This document shows positions 47,157 to 58,072 of a stretch of DNA of 64,000 nucleotides, in pieces. The notes below the pieces were generated by a model, which saw only the letters and a program-made list of their open reading frames with translations, ran no database searches and was not told the DNA's origin. The translations under genes were made by a program, and so were the position numbers. How positions within the stretch are numbered: position 1 is the stretch's first letter; every line of letters starts with the position of its first letter. This DNA comes from Argentina anserina (taxonomy: Eukaryota; Streptophyta; Magnoliopsida; Rosales; Rosaceae), in the NCBI RefSeq assembly GCF_933775445.1, contig NC_065874.1, positions 31,442,501 to 31,506,500 on the forward strand, in the 5' to 3' direction.

Positions 47157-47847
47157 ATGCTGACTGTTGGAGCCTCTGGATTGACACCAGTTGTTGATCC
47201 ATTAGATAGTCACTCTAGTCCATCTCTGGAAGATATTCTAGACGATATGCTGGGTCCTGTCATCACCTTGACACCCCTCGAGTCTCCAGAACTCGTCCAG
47301 GCCCGAGCACAACTTGCAGATGTATCCGCTGAGGATCTAGCCGATCTGGCGCGCCTGGCTAAGGTCCAAGATGTCTTCCACTACCTCAAACTACGCTCAC
47401 CTGACCCCAGCCTAGTAACGAAGGCAGAGCAGGCACTAAGAACCATTCTATGCCTTTTGGCAGAATGTCAAGCTTTGAAGAACCAATCTCAGAGTCGGCC
47501 GCAACACAATGATGCTGCTAGAAACTTCATTGCTCAAGGCCCTGCCCAACTTAAGACCAAGCTTCAGCATGCTAAGACCAGTCGCTCAGAGCAACATAAT
47601 GCATTGCGGCAACAACAACCTGCAATAGAAGCAAAGATAGCGGAGATTGAAGCTGAACAAGCTAGAGAGCTTAAGGCTGTGGAGGAAGAGATAAGAAGTG
47701 CTGCCCCCCCCCCAAGTACAAGAGCGTAAAAGGCAACTAGCAGCCTCTGATGCTGAGGAAAGGAGGATCAACAACCTGATTTGTGACAAAGCCAATGACA
47801 CTAGCAAACTACTTTTAGATATCCGCCTTGTCGGACATAGAATGTAG
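47157..47847 (+). pseudogene. Antisense extra ORF of the Tat-like element, coiled-coil, frameshifted
   Basis: An open frame from 47157 (MLTVGASGLTPVVDPLDS) runs through an acidic, then a coiled-coil region (ECQALKNQSQSRPQHNDAAR; ALRQQQPAIEAKIAEIEAEQ). It is thrown out of frame by a run of ten C at 47704-47713. The next frame continues the coiled coil as VQERKRQLAASDAEERR and NNLICDKANDTSKLL, ending at TAG 47845-47847. A TTTACCATCTGCAG|GTTGTAGC acceptor lies just upstream (47121), so this is probably a last exon. It is antisense to the retroelement and lies between pol and the expected 3' LTR, where Tat-lineage elements are known to carry antisense additional ORFs. Function unknown. Confidence 0.6.
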
Positions 47848-49159
47848 CTTGAACAATGAAGTAACTTAGTAATGGTAATTATGGTTTATCTCTCTCTGAT
47901 CACCCTATTTTAGTCTCCTTGACCCGATAAAAAATCAAAGCAAAGGCCCAAGGCCAGAGCCCAGCCTAACTCGCCACCGTCCAAGTTTGCATGCAAACTC
48001 TCGAAAACATGAGCAATCAATTTCGGGAAACGCACAAATCGTTTCAATTTGACCACTATTGCTGTAATAAATCCCGGGCGCGATCTCCAAATCTGTATTT
48101 CTAATCTCAGCCCTTGAATCCAAGTTTCTTCTACTATAAAACGAAACCCTAAGGCAAGAACACAAAACACTCCCCTTTGTAGCCTCCAAAAATGTCTGTT
48201 CTATTTCTTCCTCTGAAACCCCTTAGGTTTCTTAAGTTTTATCTCCCAGATTTGCAAACTCTGTAACAACTTTTGAGAGTCTTATTCTTCCCTCAAATGT
48301 GAGGTGGGAGTCTTATTCCACCCTCACATCTTCCCTTCTTTGTAGTTCAGCACTAGGGAACTGCCCTGTATTATGAGCTGTTCCTGGTGAAGGATTACAA
48401 GTGAGAGAGGAAATGACAGCCCTTCCTAAGCCCCGTTCAACATTTTTTAATCGCCGGGCATCAGGAAGCAGGTAGCCAGATTTAGGACCAGAGCCAATTG
48501 GTGCTTCATGCTCGTTTCGTACCTCTTTTGATACGGGACGCGAGCTGCTGCATCTTCTATGTGCAATATCTTCCAATCTCCCTTGCCCAACAAAGTGCGG
48601 GGAGAAATGTACAAATCAAGGCTCTGGATCCCTCATGCTACCACCAGTCTTCCAATTAGAACCTATGTTTGGCACCAAGCTGGTTATAGTTGGCCGCGAG
48701 TGGTGTAGCTCAATCGCAGGTTTCTCGAGGTGGTGGGATGAACAGGAGGAACCGCGAAGACCTTTCCACCTAGCATAGATGGTATAAAGCTTGTTAAAGC
48801 TTATATGTAATAGTATAGGTCTTGTGTAAAGTTTTTGGCCACAAAGCCATATGAATAAAACACAACTTGTTTCACAAAACACTTGTATTGTTTCATTTGT
48901 ACGTAACAAAAGCTACACTAAATTCTTGACCACAGGTATTGGTCCAATGTTTTTACAAAAATTTCCGGAGCATGATTAAGAAACTCATAACGTTTCAGAA
49001 ACTCAAAAAATTTCTGGGCTCGCGACCATCAGTAACGCTTGCGAGTTTCGACAACGCTCGCGACCATTAGTAACGTTTGCGACCATCAAGTATTGATTAT
49101 CCATGGTGTTGCCCCCTGTTTACTTGGTCGAAAGGATGAAAACCAAGGAAACACTAAGT
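47848..49159. other. Non-coding part of the Tat-like element
   Basis: Short frames occur on both strands (for example 48313-48576 and 48616-48909, minus) but none resembles a known protein. The composition matches the surrounding element. This is taken as the spacer between the antisense ORF and the integrase tail. Confidence 0.4.
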
Positions 49160-49560
49160 CAGAACACCAATTACTTGGCCTGCACCGCTGCCGGTGGATC
49201 TTCATACTCCCAAACAGTAGGGAAGTACTTCTTAAAATGGCGACCATTCATAGGATTTCTGTGAACATTCCCATAAGTATTACGAAGGTAGTAAGCTTCT
49301 TTGCCCATTACTCAATCAATCATAAAAGGACCTTCCCATTTAGCAGACCATTTACCACGACCATCAACTCGTTCACTGTAGAGCAAGCAAGCTTTCCAAA
49401 CTAAGTCACCAACTACAAAGCTGCGACCTCTCGTGCGTTTGTCATATAGCCGTGCTATCTTCTTCTTTTCTGCAATAAGGCTGTCGAAAGCTTCCTTCCA
49501 TTCGCGACCCCACCAAGACTTGAGCTTGGCCTCTTTAGCGCTTGGGCGTAAGTGTCTTTT
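49160..49560 (-). pseudogene. Gypsy integrase C-terminal tail
   Basis: On the minus strand, in spliced frames: KSWWGREWKEAFDSLIAEKK, DKRTRGRSFVVGDLVW, KWSAKWEGPFMI, then EAYYLRNTYGNVHRNPMNGR and FKKYFPTVWE. This is the post-core tail of Ty3/gypsy integrase that ends pol. A stop and a small indel near 49310 break it. It joins gag directly on its upstream side. Confidence 0.85.
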
Positions 49561-51920
49561 TGAACTCTAGCTTTCTTGGGGTTCTCCCTCTCGTATCGAT
49601 TCGTCGGCGAGTGAGGCCTTCGATGTCTTCTGGTTTCCTCGTGTCTACTAGAATTGTCGCAGTTTATAGAACACTTTTTCTTGCATCGATTGCAAAGGAC
49701 ATGAGTTCTTGCCTTTGCTACATTTTGTTCCTTGCTCTGGACTACACCTTTTTGTTTACCCTGCTCAGATTGCTTGGCTCCTGCAACCTCCTTCGCCACG
49801 GGCACTTCCTTCGTTGTTGTCTTCCTACCCGGCTTAGGCTCTGAGGCAAAAGACAACACTCCCTCATCTAGCCACTGTTGTACCTGGTCCTTGAGCTGTA
49901 TACAAATACGAGTATCATGAGTCCAAACGTTGTGAAACTTACAATACCGTTTACCTTTAACTTCTTCCACAGTCGGAAACTCAGTCCATGGTACAATGGT
50001 TTCACCCTCAGCAATAAGCTTGTCCAAGATCTCATGAGTCAATGAAGCATCATAAGTGTACTCAGCAAACTTAGAAGGGCGATGAGTCTTCAAAGGTGTT
50101 GTTAATGGTGTAACTTCCACCATTGACACTGTAGGGAAGGGATTAATATCGACCCATGCTGCAACTCTTTCAGTATCTACCCAAGCATGCCTTTGTTAAT
50201 CTAGGTCTGCAGTTGATCCTTGAGCTTAACACAATCGGCTGTGTGGTGATTAAACAAGTTGTGGAACTTGCAGTACTTCTTCCCTTCTATCTGCGCTGCA
50301 GTAAGCATTGCAGTATCATGCTTCACTCTTCCACTCGCGAACAATTCATCCAGAATCTCTGGAGCCTTGTGAGCATTGTAGGTATACGACTCGTACTCAG
50401 GCTTGGTGAATGCTGTTGTAGAAATCTTGACAGGGTCCCTAGACATCTTCAAAGCCTTAGACTTCAATGCTTGTCTTCCGGCTAGCTCCACTGCAGCTAC
50501 TTCATCATCTACCTCTTCAACCCACTGCTCTTCGTATGAATATGGTGTGTAGAAAGGATCTACATGCGAATAGATAGTGCAAACCCTCTTAGTTCCAAAT
50601 GGAACTGCATAACGTGGTTTCAGAGTACCAGGGTGATAGGACACAGGTGGACCCTTTGGAACTATAGCACTGTCTTCCATCTCCTTGAGGAACACTTGGT
50701 AGGATCCTACCTTGTTCATTAAGTCTGCCATGCTAGAAAAGTAGGCATCATGATGTTTGGCCCGCTGACGGGTTTCCAAACCCTTTATAGCAATGCGAAT
50801 GGCATCTTGTTCCGCAAGTGGTGTTCTGCACTTTGCTTGCTGAACCTTGAACCTCTTCAGGAACTCTACTGCCGACTCCATTGGTTGTTGATACATGGAA
50901 GTCAAAGATGACAAATCCACCTCAGGCTCAACACTTCCAAAAGTCGTCTTAAACATTGTCTCGAGCATGGACCAATCTGAAATGGACCTTGGTGCTAACT
51001 TGGAGAACCAAGATAATTCCGATCCCGACAGAGACGAACCGAAAGCCCTTATCTTGAAGACTGGATCAGATGCATATGGCCCGCAATCACTGTGGAAACG
51101 AGAGATGTGCTCAGCTGCATTCTCGGACCCCTCTCCTGAGAAAGTCTGTCACCCATTCTGGGAATGGACTTGTATAAGATATGTTCGCGGCAGCATGACC
51201 ATGAATGGTCCTCACACTCTCTTGGATCATCTTCTGAACCTGTTTTTTGGTAAGGATTTGGCCCCCTTCTACTTCTTTCTCAGGTTCTTCTCGATGCTCA
51301 TCACGACACTCGCGACGAAACTAGTGTTGGTGCTCTTGTCTCCCGCTTGGCTGAAGAAGCGCCACTGCCCTCTGAAGTACTTCAAACTCGAATGTGTTTG
51401 AACGTCTTGAACTTCCAAACGTGAACTTTCCATTTTTAGCCTTCATTTTCTTTTTCCTTGCGGGTTTGATAGGCTTTGCATCATTGTTGTCACCGGCCTC
51501 ATCCTCTTCACCGGCGTCATCGTCACTGGCGTTAACCTTCTTATTGGACTCAGCCTTTTTGGTGGCCTTAGGCTTGTCATGATTATGTTCCTCGTAAAGC
51601 CCGGTGACAGTCCGTTGTATCCCCAACGCTTCTTCGATTTGCTTAAACCCCTCGTCCTGGCCTTCAAACTCTAAACGAGCATTGTTCGCGTGTTCGTTAG
51701 CACCCAAGACCAGCTTCTTCAATCTGTCGTTGGTCTAAGCCAGACGCTGACCCTGTGTCGACTGTAGTTGCGACACATTATCCAACGTTCTCTCGACCGC
51801 AGTCATCCGCTCGCCGAATGACTCCTCCAATGACTTGACTACCTTTGTCAACTCCTTGAAAGCTGTTTGCATGTCTTCCGGTGTCACCATCACTCCAAAT
51901 TTCAATAATGCCTCAACCAC
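49540..51920 (-). pseudogene. Gypsy gag (Tat-like), frameshifted
   Basis: The minus strand starts MVEALLKFGVMVTPEDMQTA (51920), followed by a coiled-coil and charged linker (51722-51321), the capsid-like retrotrans_gag region (MESAVEFLKRFKVQQAKCRT) and two repeats of a KYCKFH-x6-H-x2-C type block: KKYCKFHNLFNHHTADCVKL and KRYCKFHNVWTHDTRICIQL. Breaks lie near 51320, 50970 and 50180. The last part (KKARVQKDTYAQALKRP) runs into integrase tail sequence in another frame near 49550. Confidence 0.85.
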
Positions 51921-52051
51921 TGTTAAACCTCTACAAGTCGTTGTGTTGTGAGGAACACAATGCGAGTGCTCTGGTTTCGAGCAAGGAGGATATCCTCGTG
52001 AGTAAGGATTCCGGCTTGCTATCTTGACAAGGTCCCACTGGGCGTGCCAAA

Positions 52052-52882
52052 TGTTCGAGCTGGGAAAAAGATCTCCTCATAGAACAATCAGCAAGCCCCG
52101 GTTTTGAACCCTAGATGGTTCTAACCTTCGTTCTCTGTTGTCGCTTGGCGTGCCAGTACCTTTGAGTTAGGTACAACTCTTGCTTTGTTGATGATGATTG
52201 CGCTCACGTACTGTCTTCTTCTCAAACGATTGTTCCGCAGTTGCTGATAAACCGATGAAGTTCGAATGACCAATACACAACCAGAGTTGCTAGGTACCTT
52301 TCACTCCACCTCAAGTAGATGGTCCATCTTACTTTAGACCGCTTGGGGAAAAACAGAGCTTATAATGTGTCGTTGATAGCGGGACTCTCCTGCTGTAGGG
52401 AATTGCTGACTAGTGTAGACTTTTGTGTTTGCTAGAAGCTAGGCTAGCGACTCGATGGACTTGACTCTAGTTGCCGAGGTTAATCGGACTTGTTGCTACA
52501 TGCAGCGCGAGGCGTACATCTGGGTAGCTCCGCTCCGATGGGAGACTTGGTTGCCGAAGCTAATCAGACTTTTGCTCCGTGGGAAGACTTGACTATGCGG
52601 TTGCGCGATAGTTTGTTTGACGTTGTGTGTGTGTTATTTTGCACATTCGACCCCTTTATATAGAGAACACAGATTGTTCTTTCTTGCGGATGAAGTCTTG
52701 AGAACCTCCTAGTTGATTTGGATTCACCTTCCTTATTCAATTTAGATTCTATACAACATTAGTCCCCGAAATCTATTCCAATAAGGAATGTAATCTTTCT
52801 CTTCGATAGATTTTCCCAAAATAACCGGTCCACGAGCCTAAAGAATCTAGATAATACCAGGGTATTATTTTAGGCCCAAACA
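52052..52882 (-). repeat. LTR of the Tat-like element (5' LTR)
   Basis: Begins TGTTCGAGCTGGGAAAAAG and ends ATTTTAGGCCCAAACA, with TG...CA termini. The adjacent primer-binding site (52031-52050) is on the gag side. Contains several near-repeats of GACTTG.CT..GTTGCCGA.G.TAATC around 52440-52580. Confidence 0.8.
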
Positions 52883-54115
52883 GTTACCCCTCATGCAGTA
52901 CACCGACAGGCATTGGGAAACCCATCTGTCACCCAATAATCCCAAAAATATGGGTACTCATAAGCCGGTAACCCATCTGTTACCTCTCATGTCTGTACAC
53001 CGGCAGACAGACTAGAGCTCTAACTATATCGTATGTGTTGCCCGGCCAAGGCTAGGTTCCGACATACCAACACGTCCGAAGACAGGTTCGAAGACAACAA
53101 AAACGTTTTAACATAACTCAAGTTAAAACCACGTACAAAACAATCATCACATGTTATTGTACAAAACCAAGTGACATGCTCAAATAAATAAATATCAATG
53201 CTATAAATGAACTTATTTGCAAACGAAAATGTGACAGTATATAATATAGCAACCCATATATATGTATCGATTTTACCAAATACACACATACACAACCCAC
53301 TATATCATAGTTCAATCTTTTTAAATAAGTATAATTATGAATCTCAACTAAGGGTAGATTCGTCACTGTGAGATTTTACTCACCTTATAATCCTGAGCGT
53401 AATTTCCAAAATTCCGCAAGTGAATCATTTACTTGATTTAGAAGCGTTACGTAAAACCTCAAATGTCGAAACAATACTAATGTTTTACTGTCCATATACG
53501 TACTGTCTACGTATTATTTTTCATATATGTAATGTTTACGTATTACTTTTCATAGTAAATACTGCCAGTAAATACTAATCACCGATTTACCCTCCAAAAT
53601 TTACTTTACAATTACTGTACGTAAAATATTTTTACATTAACTGTACGTAAATTATTTTTTACATTCACCGTATAAAAATCACTTTTCACAAAAAATTACT
53701 GTTTGAATTTTACTGTTCACGCGCCGCCGCATGATGCAGCACGTGGGGTTCACGCGCCTCCCCACAGTGGCAGCGCGTGGCTTGCCCACCACCGCCCAAA
53801 ACCTCTCATTTCTTCCTTCTCTACCCTTGTACGGCCTCAGGCCGCCTCCCTGCCCCCTTCACGCCTCCTCATCTCCTCCTCCTCCGATGAGCTCTACAAC
53901 TTTCGTGAATGAAGTTTTCAGAAACGAGCGACGGAGTAAAAGTCGACTCCCGCGTCACGGAAACATAATGTTTTTCAAATTTAGATTTCCGACGACGGTT
54001 CCGTTTTCGATTTGATAACGTCGCGAAGCGAAACAAATGCGGTTTATTAATTTTACAAACTTTATTAATTTCTAAAAATTCAAATAATTTTATTCCGAAA
54101 AATTAGGTCATTACA
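52883..54115 (-). mobile_element. Gypsy LTR fragment, promoter-side end, inserted in a COBRA-like exon
   Basis: Starts mid-LTR with GTTACCCCTCATGCAGTAC (compare 15,000-15,130) and continues through the GACTAGAGCTCTAAC landmark, GTCCGAAGACAGG units, TACGTA/AACAGTA words and the GC-rich CGCGCCGCCGC block. It ends at AATTAGGTCATTACA (54115), the reverse complement of the LTR start TGTAATGACC. It is therefore the 5' part of an LTR in minus orientation. The Tat-like element is inserted at its left edge. It directly abuts COBRA-like coding sequence. Confidence 0.8.
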
Positions 54116-54708
54116 TGTGCCCCATCCAAGTTCAGTGCAATGAATATTGGAGGGTGAAGATCACGATAACCAATCTCAATTTTGTAAAAAACTATTCTGA
54201 TTGGAACTTGGTTGTTCAGCACCGAAATTTAAGAAGCGTCAGGCAGCTTTTCAGATTTTCAACTTGGGTGGAAAAAAACGTTGGGGGAAACATCCGTAAG
54301 TCCTCCAATTCCTCCATCTCATCCTACATTTTTTAAGTTCGATTGAATATTAGTACTATATATATTGATAAGCAACCAATACATTATCAGATGATACGGG
54401 CATGTTTTGGGGCATCAGATAGCCAAATACTATAACGATCGATATGATACTAACCTCGGGAGACCAAGGGTTCGCACAAACGTACAGAAATGTTGTTGCA
54501 CAAGGATGAAGGAATTTTCACATTCACAGAAGGATGGACTTTCCCAAGAAGAATTTCCTTCAATGGGGATGGAGAGCATTACGAACCTCCAGATGACTAC
54601 CCTATTCTTCCGAATCGAGCTTATACTATTGCGGCGACCTTCAACCCTTCCCTGCTCTTAGTTCCCCTGCTGTTCCAAGCAGTAGCAGCTCCGGCTCATT
54701 TACTTTGA
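54116..54708 (+). pseudogene. COBRA-like (COBL) 3' portion, truncated and frameshifted
   Basis: Exon part 54116-54294 reads CPIQVQCNEYWRVKITITNL, then NYSDWNLVVQHRNLRSVRQL. After a short intron (GTAAGT at 54295, TTATCAG at 54390) exon 54391-54708 reads DTGMFWGIR. A stop or frameshift follows, then AKYYNDRYDTNL, LLHKDEGIFTFTEGWTFPRR, ISFNGD and a hydrophobic tail (LLLVPLLFQAVAAPAHLL). This matches the C-terminal half of COBRA-family GPI-anchored cell-wall proteins, with the GPI-signal-like hydrophobic end retained. The Cys-rich core and everything upstream were cut off by the LTR at 54115. It is not functional. Confidence 0.85.
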
Positions 54709-56353
54709 TCCTACATAGTTTAATTGGCGTTCTACTTCTGTTGTTGTTCTACTTGATCAAGAGAATCAATGCCACATTCAGCTTAGTTTAGAGCACATGT
54801 ATTAATACTAGCAATCTTATATGGAAGTATTGTCTATACAGTTAATTATTTGATTTTAATTATTTGATGAGTCTTATAAGAGCATATAATGCAACGTTTT
54901 TAATATGTTACCTCTCGCATTTATATTTATCTAAGTTATTCTCTTAATAATGTTCATTTAAACTTTGTTTATTGTCTTTAGGTTCATTGGAGAAAAATAA
55001 GAGAAAGATAAATTTAAAAGACCAAAAGGAGCAAAGAAACCTGAAAATCTAGAATTGTCTTTGTAGAACAGTCAACTTCGATGGACCATAACGGACAAAC
55101 TACATGGAGAAAAATTATGAGTAATAAATCGATGGAAAACCTTATAAGTATACTTTGCATAGCCATTGAAATCGCAAAAATATAATTTTTTTTTGAAGAA
55201 ATTATGTTCGATTTAGTGAGTAAAAGTTAGTTTGACTGAAAATAATATTGTGGACCAAAGTTCTATTTATGGCCTGACCCCATAAAGCACATGGACGAAT
55301 TTTAGGGTAAAGGGTTCTATCTTCTACTGAAAATGACTTCTTCTGCAAGATCTCTCCAGGTAAAGGATTCCTTAATTAACATGCTCAAAACACAAAATAA
55401 AAGTCTATGTATATTTATTAAGCTGCTACGGATAATTGATTTGCATGTCTGAATTCTTCCTTTGATCTTAATGATCGTGTTATATGTTGAATGGATGCGC
55501 TACATATTAACGTGACGTATTACATGAAATTCTTTAGGGTTAGAGATAATCACTTAGGATATCATAGAAAATTATATGTAGTATATAGCCGCTACGGAAT
55601 ATACTTCGAATTCGGTTTTCATATTCAACTTGCATGATTAATTTAAGGCTACATGATGTGAGGCAATTCAATTACATGACTTTGTGTTATTCTGTCTTGT
55701 AGGGGAGGTGATCAAGTGTATATAATTGTGTGTGTGTGTATATATATATATAGTAGATATGGTTTTCTTTCTTTATGTTTTCTTGAATCTTGATAAAATA
55801 ATTTCTCAAATTCATTAAGACAACTTGTATATAAATGTATATAATACATGTAGTTAATATATATTTGTAAATAATAATAGTTTATGTCTAACCTCAATTT
55901 CCGACTTATAACGATACTATCTCTTATATGGTTTTATTGATGGCCTTAAAACGGTCCATCAGAAAATCTCCTAAAACTAGCTAGGTGGTGTCACACTAGC
56001 CTCGATACATTTCTCAAAATTTTGGATAATTTCTAATACTATCGGAACACCAATTAGATCAGTATTACATTGCACTTTGATTAGTATTACGTTTACACAT
56101 GATCAATGAGCAAAACAGGGGTACATAGAAAAATGCAAAATGTCCCGAGACTTGTACAATATGTGGGATGTGACCTAGAACAAAATAGTGCGTCATTATT
56201 TATTACTTTTTGCAACCAAGAATAATGCAATATCGAAGGAAATAAATATATATAGAGGAAGGAAAGGCCGAGAGACTCGATCAAAACAAAAAGCTTGTAC
56301 CCAAGAAAAACACAGAGGGGTGAGAACATAAAGAAAGCTAAGCTCAATTTTTG
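54709..56353. other. Intergenic, AT-rich; PPR promoter at the right end
   Basis: Contains a short TG/TA microsatellite near 55723-55752 and otherwise unremarkable AT-rich sequence. No gene or element boundary is recognised. Confidence 0.5.
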
Positions 56354-58072
56354 ATGATGGCGATGGTGGTCAGGCGCAGCACAAGAGGTATGGTTTCGTC
56401 TACTATCAACAATTCCATGGCTTTGTTTCATTCAAGAGGAACCAAATTACCTCAAGTGAGTAATGCTGATGATGCCCGCAAGATGTTCGATGGAATGCTT
56501 CACTCGCGTCGTCGGCCTCCTGTCATCCCTTTCAATCAGATATTGTCTCAGCTTGTGAAACTGAAACAATACCCAGGAGTCATATCCCTCTATAAACAAA
56601 TGCTTCTGCATCGAATTTCTCCTAATCATTATACTCTGTCTATTATCATCAAATGCTATTCCCATTTGAATCGAATAGGTTTCAGTCTATCTGTCTTTGG
56701 GAATTCCTTCAAGTTGGGTCTCCAACATGATGTCACCACTTTCAACACTCTCATCCACGGTTTTGTTCTCCACAATCAATTGCCTGAGGCCTCACGATTT
56801 TTAGTCAAAATGCTGGAGGAAGGTCATTGTAAGCCCAATGTGGTTACTTTCAATGTTCTTATCAAGGGCTTCTGCAACACGGGAAACAACATTGCTGCCA
56901 TTACTTTACTGAGTAAGATGGAAAAACAAGGATGCATGCCTGACGTTGTTTCTTATAGCAGCATCATTCACAGCCTATGCAAGTATACACACATGGATGA
57001 AGCACTGACGCTCTTTTCTGAAATGAGCAGCAGGGGGATTGCTCCAAATGTTGTCACCTACACCTGCTTGATTCACGGGCTTTGCATTATACGCCAGTGG
57101 AAACAAGCTGCAAGTTTGCTCGAAGAAATGTTGCATAAAGGTGTCTTTCCAGATGTCCACACCTTCAATACCTTGGTTGATACATGTAGTAAGGAAGGGA
57201 ATGTGGTGGAAGCCATTAGAATGATTAAAATGATGATTCAGAGACATATTGAGCCTGATACAATCACATACAACTCACTTATGGACTGTTACTGTTTGCG
57301 TGGGGAAATGGAAGAGGCCAGACGAGTTTTTGATTTTATGCTTGACAAGGGCTCTATGGTTGATGTCCGGAGTTGTAACACGTTGATCAACGGATACTGC
57401 AAGGCCAAAAAGGTCGATAAGGCTTACGAGATTTTCAAGGAAATGCATTGTATGGAACTAGTTCCCAATACCGTCACTTTTAACACTCTCATTGATGGTC
57501 TTTTCAAAGTGGGGAGACTACAAGAGGCACAAAAGTTGTTCTCTGAGATGAATTGTTCCGGCCAGCTTCCAGATCTTCAAACATACAGTATTTTACTTGA
57601 TGGCCTGTGTAACAACCAGAAACTTGCAACGGCATTAAAATTGGTTGAAAAGATGGAAGCCAGCGTATTGAAACCTGGTGTTGTAACTTACAATATAATT
57701 ATTGAAGGTTTGTGCAAAGCTGGAAATATAGAATCTGCGAGAAATATCTTCAGTAGTTTGTTGTCAAGAGGAGTTCAGCCAAATGTGAGAACATACAGTA
57801 TAATGATTCAGGGACTTTGTCACCAGGGCTTATTAGTTGAAGCAGAAAAGTTGCTGAGAGAAATGGAAGGGAAAGGATGTCCGGCAGATGATTGCACCTA
57901 TAACATCATTATCAGAGGCTTGTTAAATAACAACAAGACATCATTGGCTGTGAAACTTATTGAAGAAATGAAGAAGTGTGGTTTCTATGCAGATGCATCA
58001 ACTACGGAATTGATAATTGGTTTACTGTGTAAGGATTCTGTGGATCCGGTTTTGTTGCAGTTTTTTGTATAG
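56354..58072 (+). CDS. P-class pentatricopeptide repeat protein (RFL-like), intact
   Basis: Intronless, 572 residues. PPR proteins of this class bind organelle RNA one base per repeat and affect its processing, stability or translation. Fourteen complete 35-residue repeats start near residue 57 (VIPFNQILSQLVKLKQY), for example VVTFNVLIKGFCNTGN..., TVTFNTLIDGLFKVGR... and VVTYNIIIEGLCKAGN.... A partial one follows at the C-terminus (ASTTELIIGLLCKD). No E or DYW editing domain is present. The N-terminus (MMAMVVRRSTRG) is basic and Ser/Thr-rich, fitting a mitochondrial or plastid targeting signal. The first ATG (56354) directly follows a TTG in frame. Repeat style resembles the restorer-of-fertility-like clade; that placement is inference and needs a tree. 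Diverged duplicated sequence follows downstream. Confidence 0.93.
   Translation: MMAMVVRRSTRGMVSSTINNSMALFHSRGTKLPQVSNADDARKMFDGMLHSRRRPPVIPFNQILSQLVKLKQYPGVISLYKQMLLHRISPNHYTLSIIIKCYSHLNRIGFSLSVFGNSFKLGLQHDVTTFNTLIHGFVLHNQLPEASRFLVKMLEEGHCKPNVVTFNVLIKGFCNTGNNIAAITLLSKMEKQGCMPDVVSYSSIIHSLCKYTHMDEALTLFSEMSSRGIAPNVVTYTCLIHGLCIIRQWKQAASLLEEMLHKGVFPDVHTFNTLVDTCSKEGNVVEAIRMIKMMIQRHIEPDTITYNSLMDCYCLRGEMEEARRVFDFMLDKGSMVDVRSCNTLINGYCKAKKVDKAYEIFKEMHCMELVPNTVTFNTLIDGLFKVGRLQEAQKLFSEMNCSGQLPDLQTYSILLDGLCNNQKLATALKLVEKMEASVLKPGVVTYNIIIEGLCKAGNIESARNIFSSLLSRGVQPNVRTYSIMIQGLCHQGLLVEAEKLLREMEGKGCPADDCTYNIIIRGLLNNNKTSLAVKLIEEMKKCGFYADASTTELIIGLLCKDSVDPVLLQFFV

Larger units (their letters stand above)
47027..52882 (-). 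mobile_element. Tat-like Ty3/gypsy element, deletion derivative
   Basis: In minus orientation, the 5' LTR is 52052-52882 (TGTTCGAGC...CCCAAACA) with an adjacent primer site (minus TTTGGCACGCCCAGTGGG). Gag is at 51920 to about 49560. The tail of integrase follows directly at about 49560-49160, and a non-coding stretch with an antisense ORF comes after. Protease, RT, RNase H and the integrase core are absent. No 3' LTR was found; the left limit is where the other LTR stops. The right end inserted into another gypsy LTR (GTTACCCC follows at 52883). Lineage assignment to Tat is inference from the primer site, gag type and antisense ORF. Confidence 0.7.

Noticed and set aside
44969..54115. One large retrotransposon with LTRs at 44969-47026 and 52883-54115
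   Set aside because: The two fragments cover overlapping parts of the LTR, their outer flanks share no duplication, and the sequence between has its own LTR and primer site of another family.
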